A DNA stretch of 15,413 nt, from NCBI GenBank assembly GCA_964452105.1, contig CAYVLI010000003.1, positions 14,032 through 29,444 on the forward strand. Direction: 5' to 3'. The translations under genes and the position numbers were made by a program. The notes under the pieces are model-generated. The model searched no databases, was not told the origin of the DNA, and saw only the letters and a list, made by a program, of their open reading frames with translations. Below are positions 7,846 to 15,413 of this stretch, piece by piece; the first letter of the stretch is position 1, and each line of letters opens with the position of its first letter. Source of the stretch: CAYVLI01 sp964452105 [NCBI: uncultured Nitrospinota bacterium]. Lineage in GTDB: Bacteria; JAUXIQ01.

Positions 7846-8367
7846 CTACGGCCTCCCCCCTCCACGTTCACTCCGGACCTCTCTCCTTACTATCACCGCC
7901 GCACCCATGAGGGCGGCCAGCAGCAGTACGGAGACGATTTCAAAGGGCAGAAGGTATTTTCTGAGCAGGGCATTGCCTATGTAGGCGGTGGTAGGTTCAT
8001 GCTGCAGCTGGCTTGCAAGCGACCACTGGGTCTTAAAGGCAACCCCGAGAAGGATGGCCATTATACCTATCAGTATCAACGCACCCTGGACGGGGCGAAG
8101 GGATTGATTGGATATTTCTACGTCTGATATGCCGCGGGTAAGCATAACGGCGAAAATGATAAGGACGAGTATGCCCCCCACATATATGAAGACCTGAACT
8201 GCGGCCAGGAAATCCGCGCTCAACAATACATATATCCCCGCCACACCGAAGAAAGTGAACAGCAGGGCGAACGCCGAATAGACCAGGTTTCGCGAGAAGG
8301 CCACCACGGCGGTTGAAACCACGATGAGCGCCGCAAAGACATAAAAGACGATGTCGAAAAGTTGCAT
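7846..8367 (-). CDS. nuoJ: NADH-quinone oxidoreductase-like subunit J
   Basis: Membrane subunit of complex I, 173 residues, similar to E. coli NuoJ (184). The conserved third helix reads DFLAAVQVFIYVGGILVLII (52-71). It contains the YVGG segment that forms the pi-bulge seen to change conformation in complex I structures. The C-terminus ends in a short, positively charged tail (REVRSERGGGRP). The ATG at 8367 lies 12 bases after the nuoI stop, and the gene abuts nuoK directly, so I, J and K are tightly packed. Confidence 0.97.
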   Translation of the reverse strand: MQLFDIVFYVFAALIVVSTAVVAFSRNLVYSAFALLFTFFGVAGIYVLLSADFLAAVQVFIYVGGILVLIIFAVMLTRGISDVEISNQSLRPVQGALILIGIMAILLGVAFKTQWSLASQLQHEPTTAYIGNALLRKYLLPFEIVSVLLLAALMGAAVIVRREVRSERGGGRP

Positions 8368-8379
8368 TATCTCTGCTCT

Positions 8380-8916
8380 CTATTCTTTATCATGCACTGT
8401 TTTCTGCTCTTCAGCTTCTTTCTTCTCTCTGGCTATCTTCTGTTCTTCGGCTTTCTTTAGTGCCTTTTCCACCAGTTCCTTGTGCTTTTCCTCGCTTATG
8501 AATTTCAACTTCAAATCGCTCAGGTCGTCGGTCGCTCCCTCGAACTCGCAGGTATGTCGCAAACCGCCGACCGGACATGCCTCGACGCAGAGCCCGCAGA
8601 ACATGCACTTGCTGATGTCGATGTCGAACTTTTTGAGCACAAACCCCTTGGCTCCTTCGACGCGCTCTCTTTCTATGGAGATGCAGTCTATGGGGCAGGT
8701 CAACGCACACCTGGTGCAGGCCGTGCATATGTCGGGATCGAAGGTGAGTATTCCCCTGTAGCGTTCTGCCAGGGTCTCTTTCACGGGCAATGGCGTCCTG
8801 TCAGGATACTGGACGGTTATGGACTTCCTGGCGGGGGTGAAATGGACGAAGGTCACCCCCATCCCCTTGGCTATGGTCAATATAGCCTCCCATATATTAA
8901 TGAAATAGCGTCCCAT
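8380..8916 (-). CDS. nuoI: NADH-quinone oxidoreductase-like subunit I (two 4Fe-4S clusters)
   Basis: Peripheral-arm ferredoxin-like subunit passing electrons through clusters N6a and N6b towards NuoB. Ligand motifs are C64-x2-C67-x2-C70-x3-C74 and C104-x2-C107-x2-C110-x3-C114, both complete. An extra C78 follows the first set (CPIDC), as is common. After about residue 139 comes a highly charged, Lys/Glu-rich, probably helical tail of about 40 residues (KHKELVEKALKKAEEQKIA and onward to KE). This is longer and more polar than the E. coli end. With NuoE, F and G absent from the operon, this surface is a likely docking site for the electron donor. ATG 8916 is preceded by GAAGAGA. The gap to nuoH is 130 bases. 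Confidence 0.97.
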   Translation of the reverse strand: MGRYFINIWEAILTIAKGMGVTFVHFTPARKSITVQYPDRTPLPVKETLAERYRGILTFDPDICTACTRCALTCPIDCISIERERVEGAKGFVLKKFDIDISKCMFCGLCVEACPVGGLRHTCEFEGATDDLSDLKLKFISEEKHKELVEKALKKAEEQKIAREKKEAEEQKTVHDKE

Positions 8917-8970
8917 GCGTTTTTCTCTTCAGACCGATTTTCGTTCTAACCGGAAAACATTCATCATCAG

Positions 8971-8987
8971 GCGATTACAAGAATCGC
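8971..8987 (-). other. Hairpin in the nuoH-nuoI gap
   Basis: GCGATT (8971-8976) and AATCGC (8982-8987) form a 6-bp stem with a 5-base loop in the 130-base gap between nuoH and nuoI. No T run follows on the minus strand, so it is not an intrinsic terminator. Nothing else was recognised in this gap. Confidence 0.35.
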
Positions 8988-9046
8988 TCCCATTCATTAA
9001 ATGTAACGCTCCTGTACAAATGTTTCGTGCAAAAATTGTCCGCTTC

Positions 9047-10159
9047 TCATCCCGTGATAAGCCGTGCTATGCCCCTCTCATGCCAGGCCAGCATCCATGC
9101 GGCAGTGCCCACCAGGTTGAAAAAGGCGATGGGTGTCAAATACTTCCAGCTGACCGTCATTAACTGGTCCACCCTCAGCCTGGGCAGCGTCCACCTGAGC
9201 CACATGATAACAAAAACAAGGACGAATGCCTTAACGAGAAAAGTTATGAGGCCCGCAATATTCACGGCGGAGGGGAGAAGCCCCCATATGGCGGTGGGAA
9301 TATTAAATGGGGTCTGCCAGCCCCCCAGGAATAAGGTCACGGCCACGGCGCTGATGAGATAGACGTTGGCGAACTCGGCCAGGAAAAAGAGACCGAATCG
9401 GAATCCGCTGTACTCGGTGTTGTAGCCCGACACAAGCTCCGATTCTGCCTCGGGTATGTCGAAGGGGACCCTGTTGCACTCCGCCACGGCGGAGATGAAA
9501 TAGATGAAGAAGGCGATAAATGCAAAGGGGTTGTGAAACAGGAACCAATGCTGAGGCGCCCAACCCTGGGCCTTTATCATTCCCTGCATACTGAGCGTCC
9601 CGGTCAGCAATATGATGGCCAGGACCGAAAGACACTGGGGGACTTCGTAGCTTATGATCTGTGCCGCGGACCTCATCCCTCCCAGCAAAGCCCACTTGTT
9701 GTTGGAGGCCCAGCCGGACATGATGATACCCACCACTACCATGGACGATACGGCGAAGATGTACAGGATACCTACATTGAGGTCTGCCGCGATTAGCTTC
9801 TGACTGAAAGGCAGGGCCGCAAAGGCCATGAAACTGCCCACGAATACGATGTAAGGGGCGAGTTTGAACAGTTTGCGGTCCGCCGCCGCGGGTATAATGT
9901 CCTCTTTGAGGAGGAGCTTAATCCCATCGGCCACGAACTGCAGAATACCCTGCGGCCCCACCCGGTTAGGACCTATCCTCGACTGCATCTTACCGGCCAC
10001 CCTGCGCTCAACGTAAACGAGAATGCCCGCCACCGGCGCCACGAAAAGCATCAGCAGCAGCCCGGTCACCACCACTATGATGATGAGGTAAACGTATGCC
10101 GGCGGTATGGCCTGCATGAACTTCAGGTTTTCGATTATCCAGTCGGCGAAAGAATGCAA
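9047..10159 (-). CDS. nuoH: NADH-quinone oxidoreductase-like subunit H (quinone chamber)
   Basis: Membrane subunit that forms the quinone cavity at the junction with NuoB and NuoD, 370 residues, somewhat longer than E. coli NuoH (325). The signature YVERRVAGKMQSRIGPNR (about 49-66) and then VGPQGILQFVADGIKLLLKE is intact. Later FDIPEAESELVSGYNTEYSG, the acidic loop characteristic of NuoH, is also present. The start is TTG (10159-10157), supported by AGAGGA eight bases upstream. The first ATG would only come at residue 15. It follows nuoD by 45 bases, where nuoG would stand in a 14-gene operon, so the E, F and G genes are missing from the usual place. Confidence 0.97.
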   Translation of the reverse strand: MHSFADWIIENLKFMQAIPPAYVYLIIIVVVTGLLLMLFVAPVAGILVYVERRVAGKMQSRIGPNRVGPQGILQFVADGIKLLLKEDIIPAAADRKLFKLAPYIVFVGSFMAFAALPFSQKLIAADLNVGILYIFAVSSMVVVGIIMSGWASNNKWALLGGMRSAAQIISYEVPQCLSVLAIILLTGTLSMQGMIKAQGWAPQHWFLFHNPFAFIAFFIYFISAVAECNRVPFDIPEAESELVSGYNTEYSGFRFGLFFLAEFANVYLISAVAVTLFLGGWQTPFNIPTAIWGLLPSAVNIAGLITFLVKAFVLVFVIMWLRWTLPRLRVDQLMTVSWKYLTPIAFFNLVGTAAWMLAWHERGIARLITG

Positions 10160-10204
10160 TTATCGTTTCCTCTCATACATCGCAACGGCGCAGCGTGTCA
10201 TGCA

Positions 10205-11323
10205 CTACCTGTCTATCTCGGGGGCGATCACATCGAGGCTCCCGATGAGCGCCACCAGATCTGCAATCATCAGACCCTTGCTGACATTCTCCACTATGCT
10301 CATGGCCGAGAAGGAGCCGGTCCTTATCTTCAGACGGTATGGCTTATCCGAACCGTCGCTTACGATGTAGTAGCCCAGCTCACCACGTACGCTCTCGGTC
10401 CTCACGTAGGCTTCGCCTTCCGGAACCTTGAGCGTGGCGGGAAGTTTGGTCTGCACCGGCCCGTCGGGTATCTTTGCCAGGCACTGCCTGACGATACTGG
10501 CGCTCTCCAACATTTCCTTTATGCGGGCTATGTAGCGGTCGAAGCAGTCCCCCAGTTTCCCCTTTTCGCCCCTGCCCAGGATCACATCGAACTCCAGCTC
10601 CGGGTAAATGGAGTAGGACTCGTTCCTTCGCAGGTCCCAGTTCACGCCCGAAGCGCGCAGGTTAGGCCCCACCAGCCCGTAGTCAACGGCCTCTTGAGCG
10701 CTGATGACGGCTACGTTCGCCAGGCGCTTCACGAAAATTTCGTTGTAGGAAATAAGCCGGTTATATTCGTCCACCACCGGCACGAAATGGTCCAGGAATT
10801 CGATGGTTTTCTCCGCAAAGCCCGCAGGAAGGTCCTTTGCCACGCCGCCGATGCGCACGAAGTTAAAGGTCAGCCTGGCCCCGCAAAGAGCTTCCATCAG
10901 GTCGTTTATGGTTTCTCTTTCCCGGATAGCATGGGTGAAGGGGGTAACGGCGCCCATGTCCATCCCTAAAGTACCCACTGCTATGAGGTGGCTGGCTATG
11001 CGGTTCAGCTCCGCAGCGATGACCCGGATGTATTCGGCGCGAGGCGGCGCCTCTATGCCCGCAAGCTTCTCCACCGTCATGGCATAGCCCATGTTACAGT
11101 TCATGGCCGCCAGGTAATCTATCCTGTCCGTATAGGGCATGAACTGGGGATACTTCAGCGTCTCGGCTATCTTTTCTATGCTGCGGTGGAGGTAGCCCAC
11201 GTCGGGCCTGGCCACGCGAATCACCTCACCGTCGGTGTTCACGATGAATCGTATGACGCCGTGGGTGCTGGGATGCTGCGGTCCCATGTTCAGGACCATC
11301 TCTTCTGTTTCAAATTCCGGCAT
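10205..11323 (-). CDS. nuoD: NADH-quinone oxidoreductase-like subunit D (49-kDa type)
   Basis: Peripheral-arm subunit derived from the large subunit of NiFe hydrogenases; with NuoB and NuoH it forms the quinone-binding site. The 372 residues are a full single NuoD, not fused to NuoC as in E. coli. Signatures include [14 protein letters not shown] (13-26), the loop with conserved His near the N-terminus, [30 protein letters not shown] and the C-terminal DVIAPEIDR. The hydrogenase Ni-ligand CxxC pairs are absent, as in all complex I enzymes. The ATG at 11323 is preceded by a purine-rich GAAAAGA. The gap from nuoC is 31 bases. Confidence 0.98.
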   Translation of the reverse strand: MPEFETEEMVLNMGPQHPSTHGVIRFIVNTDGEVIRVARPDVGYLHRSIEKIAETLKYPQFMPYTDRIDYLAAMNCNMGYAMTVEKLAGIEAPPRAEYIRVIAAELNRIASHLIAVGTLGMDMGAVTPFTHAIRERETINDLMEALCGARLTFNFVRIGGVAKDLPAGFAEKTIEFLDHFVPVVDEYNRLISYNEIFVKRLANVAVISAQEAVDYGLVGPNLRASGVNWDLRRNESYSIYPELEFDVILGRGEKGKLGDCFDRYIARIKEMLESASIVRQCLAKIPDGPVQTKLPATLKVPEGEAYVRTESVRGELGYYIVSDGSDKPYRLKIRTGSFSAMSIVENVSKGLMIADLVALIGSLDVIAPEIDR

Positions 11324-11354
11324 ATCTTTTCAGCAGCAGTTAAACGGATTCCCC

Positions 11355-11831
11355 CTATTCCCGAACACAGGGGATGCCGTCGTATTCTTCAGGGAAAACG
11401 TAGTCTTTGCGCAGGGGATGTCCAGGCCAGTCTTCAGGGAGCAAAATCCGCCTCAGGTCCGGGTGACCCTCAAAAATTACGCCCATCAAATCGTAGGCTT
11501 CTCTTTCATGCCAGTTGGCGGCCTTCCAGACCGATTGCACCGATGGCAGACGGGGGTCTTCCCTTCCCAGGTACGCCTTGAGCACCAGTCGATGCCCATG
11601 CCTCAGTGAATGGAGGTGATAGACCACTGAAAATCTTTCGCCGTAGTCTACGGCGCTCAGGCACATCAATGAATCGAAGCTCAGTTCCCGGTCCTCTTTC
11701 AGGTACACTGCTATGTCAGCCACCCGGGAACTCTCCACTATAACATAGGGGTCGCCATTCCCTTCTTTCAACTCGGCCACGGAGTCCCCAAACCGAGTTT
11801 TCAGTTTATGGTAAACAGCTTCAGTCTCCAC
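11355..11831 (-). CDS. nuoC: NADH-quinone oxidoreductase-like subunit C (30-kDa type)
   Basis: Peripheral-arm scaffold subunit that packs against NuoD and NuoB, with no cofactor of its own. The 158 residues are near the usual length for a stand-alone NuoC. The C-terminal signature is clear: WHEREAYDLMG (107-117), GHPDLRRILLPEDW (122-135) and GHPLRKDY (137-144). The start codon is GTG (11831-11829), with purine-rich GAAGAGAG just upstream. The gap from the nuoB stop is 15 bases. A following ATG start was not found near the N-terminus, so GTG is favoured. Confidence 0.97.
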   Translation of the reverse strand: METEAVYHKLKTRFGDSVAELKEGNGDPYVIVESSRVADIAVYLKEDRELSFDSLMCLSAVDYGERFSVVYHLHSLRHGHRLVLKAYLGREDPRLPSVQSVWKAANWHEREAYDLMGVIFEGHPDLRRILLPEDWPGHPLRKDYVFPEEYDGIPCVRE

Positions 11832-11846
11832 GCTCTCTTCAACACC

Positions 11847-12350
11847 TCAGAATTTTTTCTTCCTGTTTTCGTCCTTTACCAGATATTTCTCTTTCTTTAT
11901 CAACTCCTGTAGCTTGTTTATACCCTGCGTCAACGCTTCGGGGCGAGGCGGACAGCCGGGGACGTAGATATCCACCGGTATGACCAGGTCCACGCCCTTG
12001 ACCACGGAATAAGCGAGCTGAAAAAGCCCTCCACAGTTGGCGCAGCTCCCCATGGATATGACGTACTTGGGCTCCGGCATCTGATGGTAGAGGAGTTTTA
12101 TACGAGAAGCCATCTTATAAGTCAGAGTGCCGGCCACTATCATCAGGTCGGCCTGCCTGGGGGTGGCCCGGGGCATGGCGCCGAATCTATCCAGGTCCGC
12201 CCTGGGGCCGCCGGTCTGCATCAGCTCGATTCCGCAGCAGGCCAAACCGAATACCAGGTACCACAGCGATGAGTACCGCCCCCAGTTAAGGAATTGGTCG
12301 GCTTTGGTAAAGATGACGTTACCGGGCATCTCTTGAACGAGTTTACGCAT
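11847..12350 (-). CDS. nuoB: NADH-quinone oxidoreductase-like subunit B (cluster N2)
   Basis: Peripheral-arm subunit holding cluster N2, the last iron-sulfur centre before quinone. The four expected ligands are C38 and C39 (GLACCGIEL), C103 (MGSCANCGG) and C133 ([11 protein letters not shown]). Length 167 is normal. The C-terminus is strongly basic ([16 protein letters not shown]). ATG 12350 follows the nuoA stop by three bases, with GGAG inside the end of nuoA, so translation is probably coupled to nuoA. Confidence 0.98.
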   Translation of the reverse strand: MRKLVQEMPGNVIFTKADQFLNWGRYSSLWYLVFGLACCGIELMQTGGPRADLDRFGAMPRATPRQADLMIVAGTLTYKMASRIKLLYHQMPEPKYVISMGSCANCGGLFQLAYSVVKGVDLVIPVDIYVPGCPPRPEALTQGINKLQELIKKEKYLVKDENRKKKF

Positions 12351-12353
12351 CTG

Positions 12354-12746
12354 TCATTCTTCTCCGATTACCTGTTTCACCCACTCCAGGTCTCCCTTGG
12401 CCCAAACATAAGCCAGACCGACAAGCAGGATCGCCACGAAGATTATTATTTCTACGAAAGCCAGCAAGCCGGCTCCGGTGTTTATCCAGTCCTTGAAAAC
12501 CGTCGCCACGGGGTAGATCATGACCACTTCCACGTCGAAGATGAGAAACACCAGGGCAACCACATAGAACCTTATATTGAAGCTTATCCAGGAAGTCCCC
12601 ACGGGGCGCTCGCCGCATTCGTAAGTGGAGAGCTTGTCAACCTCCTCGACCTCGGGGCGCACCATCCTGGACATGGCCAGCACCATGGCGGCAAAGGCAA
12701 TGCCCACTATGGCAAAAATCAGAACTGTAGAAAACTGGAAGAGCAT
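12354..12746 (-). CDS. nuoA: NADH-quinone oxidoreductase-like subunit A, first gene of operon
   Basis: Small three-helix membrane subunit at the junction of the two arms of complex I. From ATG 12746 the protein has 130 residues, with YECGE (42-46) and RFYVVALVFLIFDVE (59-73), the two family signatures. A longer reading from TTG 12806 adds 20 polar residues before the first helix and has no ribosome binding site. It is rejected because NuoA proteins start just before helix 1. ATG 12746 itself has no strong Shine-Dalgarno either. Upstream is an AT-rich region with a candidate promoter. Confidence 0.95.
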   Translation of the reverse strand: MLFQFSTVLIFAIVGIAFAAMVLAMSRMVRPEVEEVDKLSTYECGERPVGTSWISFNIRFYVVALVFLIFDVEVVMIYPVATVFKDWINTGAGLLAFVEIIIFVAILLVGLAYVWAKGDLEWVKQVIGEE

Positions 12747-12846
12747 GGGTTTATCACGGGCCGTAATTTTTACAAGAGTTAATTTAGTTGAACTGTTTTT
12801 GGACAAAAAAATTTATTATCTTTCCTTGTTCTCAACCTCGGCTTTC

Positions 12847-12875
12847 ATTATAATTCTTATTTCACAACTACTTAA
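12847..12875 (-). promoter_or_regulatory. Putative nuo operon promoter
   Basis: A perfect TATAAT (12852-12847) lies 17 bases from TTAAGT (12875-12870), a weak 3-of-6 -35 match. Transcription would start near 12840, about 95 bases before the nuoA ATG. It is the best -10 box seen in the minus-strand leader. Confidence 0.35.
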
Positions 12876-13054
12876 AAATCAAGTGCGGTAAAATCCCGCA
12901 ATTAGTTTCTTTCTCGAATTCTCAGGGAATGCCGCGATAACAAAGAGATACTCTACATTAACTGAAAGAGGCAGGAATAAATTCCAAAAGGAGCCAAAAT
13001 TAAAGCACTATTTTTTTAACATAGAATCCGTAATAAATCAAACAAAAAACTCTT

Positions 13055-13081
13055 TTGGTTTAATTTTACCCTTTATATAGT
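13055..13081 (+). promoter_or_regulatory. Weak candidate promoter of the CoA-transferase
   Basis: TATAGT (13076-13081, 5 of 6) follows TTGGTT (13055-13060, 3 of 6) with a short 15-base spacer in the AT-rich region. It would start transcription near 13088, about 105 bases before the ATG. AT-richness makes chance matches likely. Confidence 0.22.
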
Positions 13082-13193
13082 AACTACGCATAAAAAGGAA
13101 GATTTATCGGTTGGCCGAAACTTTGGTATTGAAGCCTATCCAGGCTCTACAGAAATTGTTGCTTTCGATAATAAAATGAACAGGAGAGTCCTG

Positions 13194-14381
13194 ATGGATG
13201 GTGCATTGTCAAACATACGTGTACTGGATTTGACTCAGACACTGGCGGGCCCTTACGGCGCAATGATAATGGGCGACCTGGGCGCCGAAATAATCAAGAT
13301 CGAACAACCCGGAGGCTGCCACACCAGGGGCATCCCGCCTCACTTCGTCCATGGAGACAGCACCTATTTCCTCAGCCTCAACAGGAGCAAGAAGAGCCTT
13401 ATCCTGGACTTGAAGCAGGAAGCAGGCAGGAATGTCTTCTACGATCTGGCAAAGGTATCCGATGTCGTCTTCGATAATTTCCGGCCCGGCGTGATGGAGC
13501 GCCTGAAACTGGATTATGAAACGCTGAGCGGGCTGAACCCCAGAATCATCTGCTGCTCCCTCTCCGGCTACGGCCAGACAGGCCCATACAGGAACCGGCC
13601 CGGATACGACTACATCATGCAGGGGGTCGGCGGGATGATGAGCCTCACCGGGGAACCGGGCGCGCCCCCGGCGAAATCGGGGCTGTCGGTAATCGATCAC
13701 GGCACGGGAATGTACGCCGTCATCGGCATCCTCGCCGCCGTGATGGCCAGGGAGAAAACCGGTAAAGGCCAGTTCGTTGACATAAGCCTGCTGGATACCC
13801 AGATATCCTTCCTCTCATACGTCGGTGCAGGATACCTGGCCAGCGGCGAAGTCCCCGGCAAGGTCCCCTTCTCAGGCCACCCCTCTCAGGCGCCCATGCA
13901 GATTTTCATGGCCAGGGACGATTACATATACATCCTCGCCGGGACGGACAAATTCTGGAACATCTTCAGCGGAGTGATAGGGAGACCCGAGCTCGCCGAT
14001 GATCCGCGCTTCAAGGACATGAAGGCTCGCTACCAGCACAAGCAGGAGCTCCTGGACATAGTATCGCCCATCATAGCAGAGAAGACGGTGGCGGAGTGGA
14101 TGGAGCTCATAGTCGAAGCGGGCATACCCTGCGGCCCCGTTAACACCGTCGCCGAAGCTCTTCAGGATCCACAGGTGCTGGACAGGGATATGGTGGTGGA
14201 GATGGAACACCCGCTGGGCGGTAAGATAAAGGTCCCGGGGAATCCCCTGAAGATGAGCGATACACCGCCGCAATACAAACCGCCGCCTGCCAGAGGGCAG
14301 CACAGCGAAGAAATACTGAAGGGGTTGCTTGGATACGAGCAGAATAAAATAGAGGAATTAAGGTCGGATGGTATAATCTGA
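13194..14381 (+). CDS. CaiB/BaiF family (class III) CoA-transferase
   Basis: Moves CoA between an acyl-CoA and a free carboxylic acid through an enzyme aspartyl anhydride. The 395 residues are typical. The N-terminal NIRVLDLTQTLAGPYGAMIMGDLGAEIIKIEQP pattern (7-39) is the CoA-binding fold. VFDNFRPGVMERL (92-104) and RPGYDYIMQGVGGMMSLTG (135-153) are family signatures. D168 in GLSVIDHGTGMYAVIGIL matches the catalytic Asp169 of formyl-CoA transferase. ATG 13194 is chosen because AGGAGA (13182-13187) lies six bases upstream; the earlier ATG 13176 lies before that site. The substrate cannot be told from sequence: carnitine, oxalate, succinate-aryl or bile-acid types share these motifs. The acyl-CoA ligase 112 bases downstream suggests a shared acid-activation pathway. 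Confidence 0.95.
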   Translation: MDGALSNIRVLDLTQTLAGPYGAMIMGDLGAEIIKIEQPGGCHTRGIPPHFVHGDSTYFLSLNRSKKSLILDLKQEAGRNVFYDLAKVSDVVFDNFRPGVMERLKLDYETLSGLNPRIICCSLSGYGQTGPYRNRPGYDYIMQGVGGMMSLTGEPGAPPAKSGLSVIDHGTGMYAVIGILAAVMAREKTGKGQFVDISLLDTQISFLSYVGAGYLASGEVPGKVPFSGHPSQAPMQIFMARDDYIYILAGTDKFWNIFSGVIGRPELADDPRFKDMKARYQHKQELLDIVSPIIAEKTVAEWMELIVEAGIPCGPVNTVAEALQDPQVLDRDMVVEMEHPLGGKIKVPGNPLKMSDTPPQYKPPPARGQHSEEILKGLLGYEQNKIEELRSDGII

Positions 14382-14493
14382 AAAGTTCTATTTTTCACAA
14401 TTCTACGGTTTGAACGGGAATTGCAGTTGAGGGCGCCGGACACTTATAGGGAAGGGTCAGGGAAAATAATCAGGCTGTTAAGGGGGAAACGGA

Positions 14494-15413
14494 ATGCTTC
14501 TGAGCGATATAGTCTATCTGAATGTCCTGAAGCGGCCGGACAAGACGGCGGTGGTCTGCGGGGACGTTAGCCTTACCTTCAGGGAGTTTTACGCGAGAAT
14601 CAACCGGCTGGCGAACGCGCTGTTGGAGCTCTGCCAGAGGGGAGACAGGGTAGCCGTCCTCCAGGAGAACTCCCACCAATACTTCGAAGCCTACTTCGGC
14701 ATACCGCAAGCAGGTATGGTTCTCAATCACATCAACTACCGCCTGAGCCCCGGAGAGATGGCCGGAATAATGAATCATGCCGAAGCCAAAGCGCTGATTG
14801 TGGGCGGCAACTTCCTGGAGGCCGTAGAAAGCATACGCGGTTCGCTCGAAACTGTAGAGCACTACATCTGCATCGGAGAAGCTTCATCGGGGATGCTAAA
14901 TTACGAAAAAATGCTGGCTGATGCATCGGATTCCAGCCCCGGGCTCGACCTGAAGGACACGGACCTCGCCTGGTTGATGTACACCAGCGGGACGACAGGG
15001 TTTCCAAAAGGAGTCATGTGCACGCACAAGAGCCTGGTTGCAGGGGTGCATGCCACGATGCTGGAACTCGAAACCAGCCCCGAGGACGTCTTCCTTAACG
15101 TATTCCCACTCTGCCACATGGCCAGCTACACGGCTCTGGTGTTCCTTCACAGGGGCTCTAAAATCGTCATCGCTCCCAACTTCGACCCCCGGGCCATACT
15201 GGAAACCATCCAGAATCAAGGTGTGACAGGCATCTCCCTCGCTCCCACCATGATAAACTTTATCCTGGAGTACCCGGGAAACGAGGATTACGATACCAGC
15301 AGCCTGCGCACCATCCGTTACGGCGCTTCACCGATTCCGGAAAATGTGCTCAGAAAAGGCATCAAGCGCTTCGGAAACATCTTCTCCCAGGGTTACGGGA
15401 TGACGGAAACCTG
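14494..15413 (+). CDS. AMP-forming acyl-CoA synthetase/ligase, 3' end outside window
   Basis: Adenylate-forming enzyme (ANL superfamily) that activates a carboxylic acid with ATP and joins it to CoA. From ATG 14494, with AGGGGG about seven bases upstream, 306 codons are visible of a protein usually 500-550 residues long. The phosphate-binding motif YTSGTTGFPKG (163-173), PLCHMAS (205-211) and the adenine-binding YGMTE (301-305) are intact. The closest general type is the fatty or aromatic acyl-CoA ligase group, but no substrate can be assigned. The C-terminal lid domain with its catalytic lysine is outside the window. The gap to the CoA-transferase shows no terminator, so one transcript is likely. 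Confidence 0.95.
   Translation, partial: MLLSDIVYLNVLKRPDKTAVVCGDVSLTFREFYARINRLANALLELCQRGDRVAVLQENSHQYFEAYFGIPQAGMVLNHINYRLSPGEMAGIMNHAEAKALIVGGNFLEAVESIRGSLETVEHYICIGEASSGMLNYEKMLADASDSSPGLDLKDTDLAWLMYTSGTTGFPKGVMCTHKSLVAGVHATMLELETSPEDVFLNVFPLCHMASYTALVFLHRGSKIVIAPNFDPRAILETIQNQGVTGISLAPTMINFILEYPGNEDYDTSSLRTIRYGASPIPENVLRKGIKRFGNIFSQGYGMTET

Larger units (their letters stand above)
12747..13193. other. AT-rich divergent intergenic region
   Basis: The 447 bases between nuoA and the CoA-transferase hold no convincing gene. Composition shifts sharply: 13021-13080 has 14 G or C in 60 bases, against GC-rich coding on both sides. It includes candidate promoters for both directions and a small hairpin TGCGG/CCGCA (12884-12900). 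It probably controls both the nuo operon and the CoA-transferase. Confidence 0.6.

Noticed and set aside
8996-9050. 17-codon minus-strand ORF overlapping the nuoH stop (ATGA)
   Set aside because: Very short, no family resemblance; the overlapping ATGA is easily produced by chance.
12747-12806. 20-residue N-terminal extension of NuoA from TTG
   Set aside because: Polar, with no Shine-Dalgarno and atypical for NuoA; ATG 12746 fits the family start.

Overview
The window looks like a chromosomal segment of a strictly anaerobic bacterium, most plausibly a Dehalococcoidia-type member of the Chloroflexota. This is inferred from gene content, not from any search. The main pointers are an 11-subunit complex I operon (nuoABCDHIJKLMN) without the NADH-oxidising module nuoEFG, a CaiB/BaiF CoA-transferase next to an acyl-CoA ligase, and a probable selenocysteine-containing peroxiredoxin.

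Left edge (1-610): the 5' part of a peroxiredoxin gene on the minus strand has an in-frame TGA exactly where the peroxidatic cysteine belongs. The reading frame beyond it is still clearly peroxiredoxin, and a stem-loop in the right place for a bacterial SECIS follows. Upstream lies tRNA-Leu(CAG), minus strand, with encoded CCA, a structured leader and a good sigma70-like promoter.

Decay zone (650-2150): the plus strand carries the wreck of a hicBA toxin-antitoxin pair. hicB has lost its ATG and is frameshifted; hicA is cut off after about 28 codons. A palindromic repeat and a small GIY-YIG nuclease gene follow, and that gene runs out of frame into the 3' end of an M48 metallopeptidase gene. 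Next come four GC-rich hairpins in about 140 bases and the end of the nuo operon.

Core (2156-12746, minus strand): the complete nuoA-B-C-D-H-I-J-K-L-M-N operon, read from right to left. NuoB, C, D and I form the peripheral arm carrying clusters N2, N6a and N6b. NuoA, H, J, K, L, M and N form the quinone-reducing, proton-pumping membrane arm. With no NuoE, F or G here, electrons presumably enter from ferredoxin or another carrier directly at NuoI/NuoB. nuoH, nuoL and nuoN appear to start with TTG and nuoC with GTG. nuoL has a 26-codon tandem duplication near its end. Several gene gaps hold hairpins, including a mutually exclusive pair between nuoM and nuoN.

Right edge (12747-15413): a very AT-rich divergent intergenic region separates nuo from a plus-strand CaiB/BaiF CoA-transferase and an AMP-forming acyl-CoA ligase that runs off the window. 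These two genes probably activate an organic acid by CoA transfer or ligation, feeding oxidation whose electrons could reach the truncated complex I.
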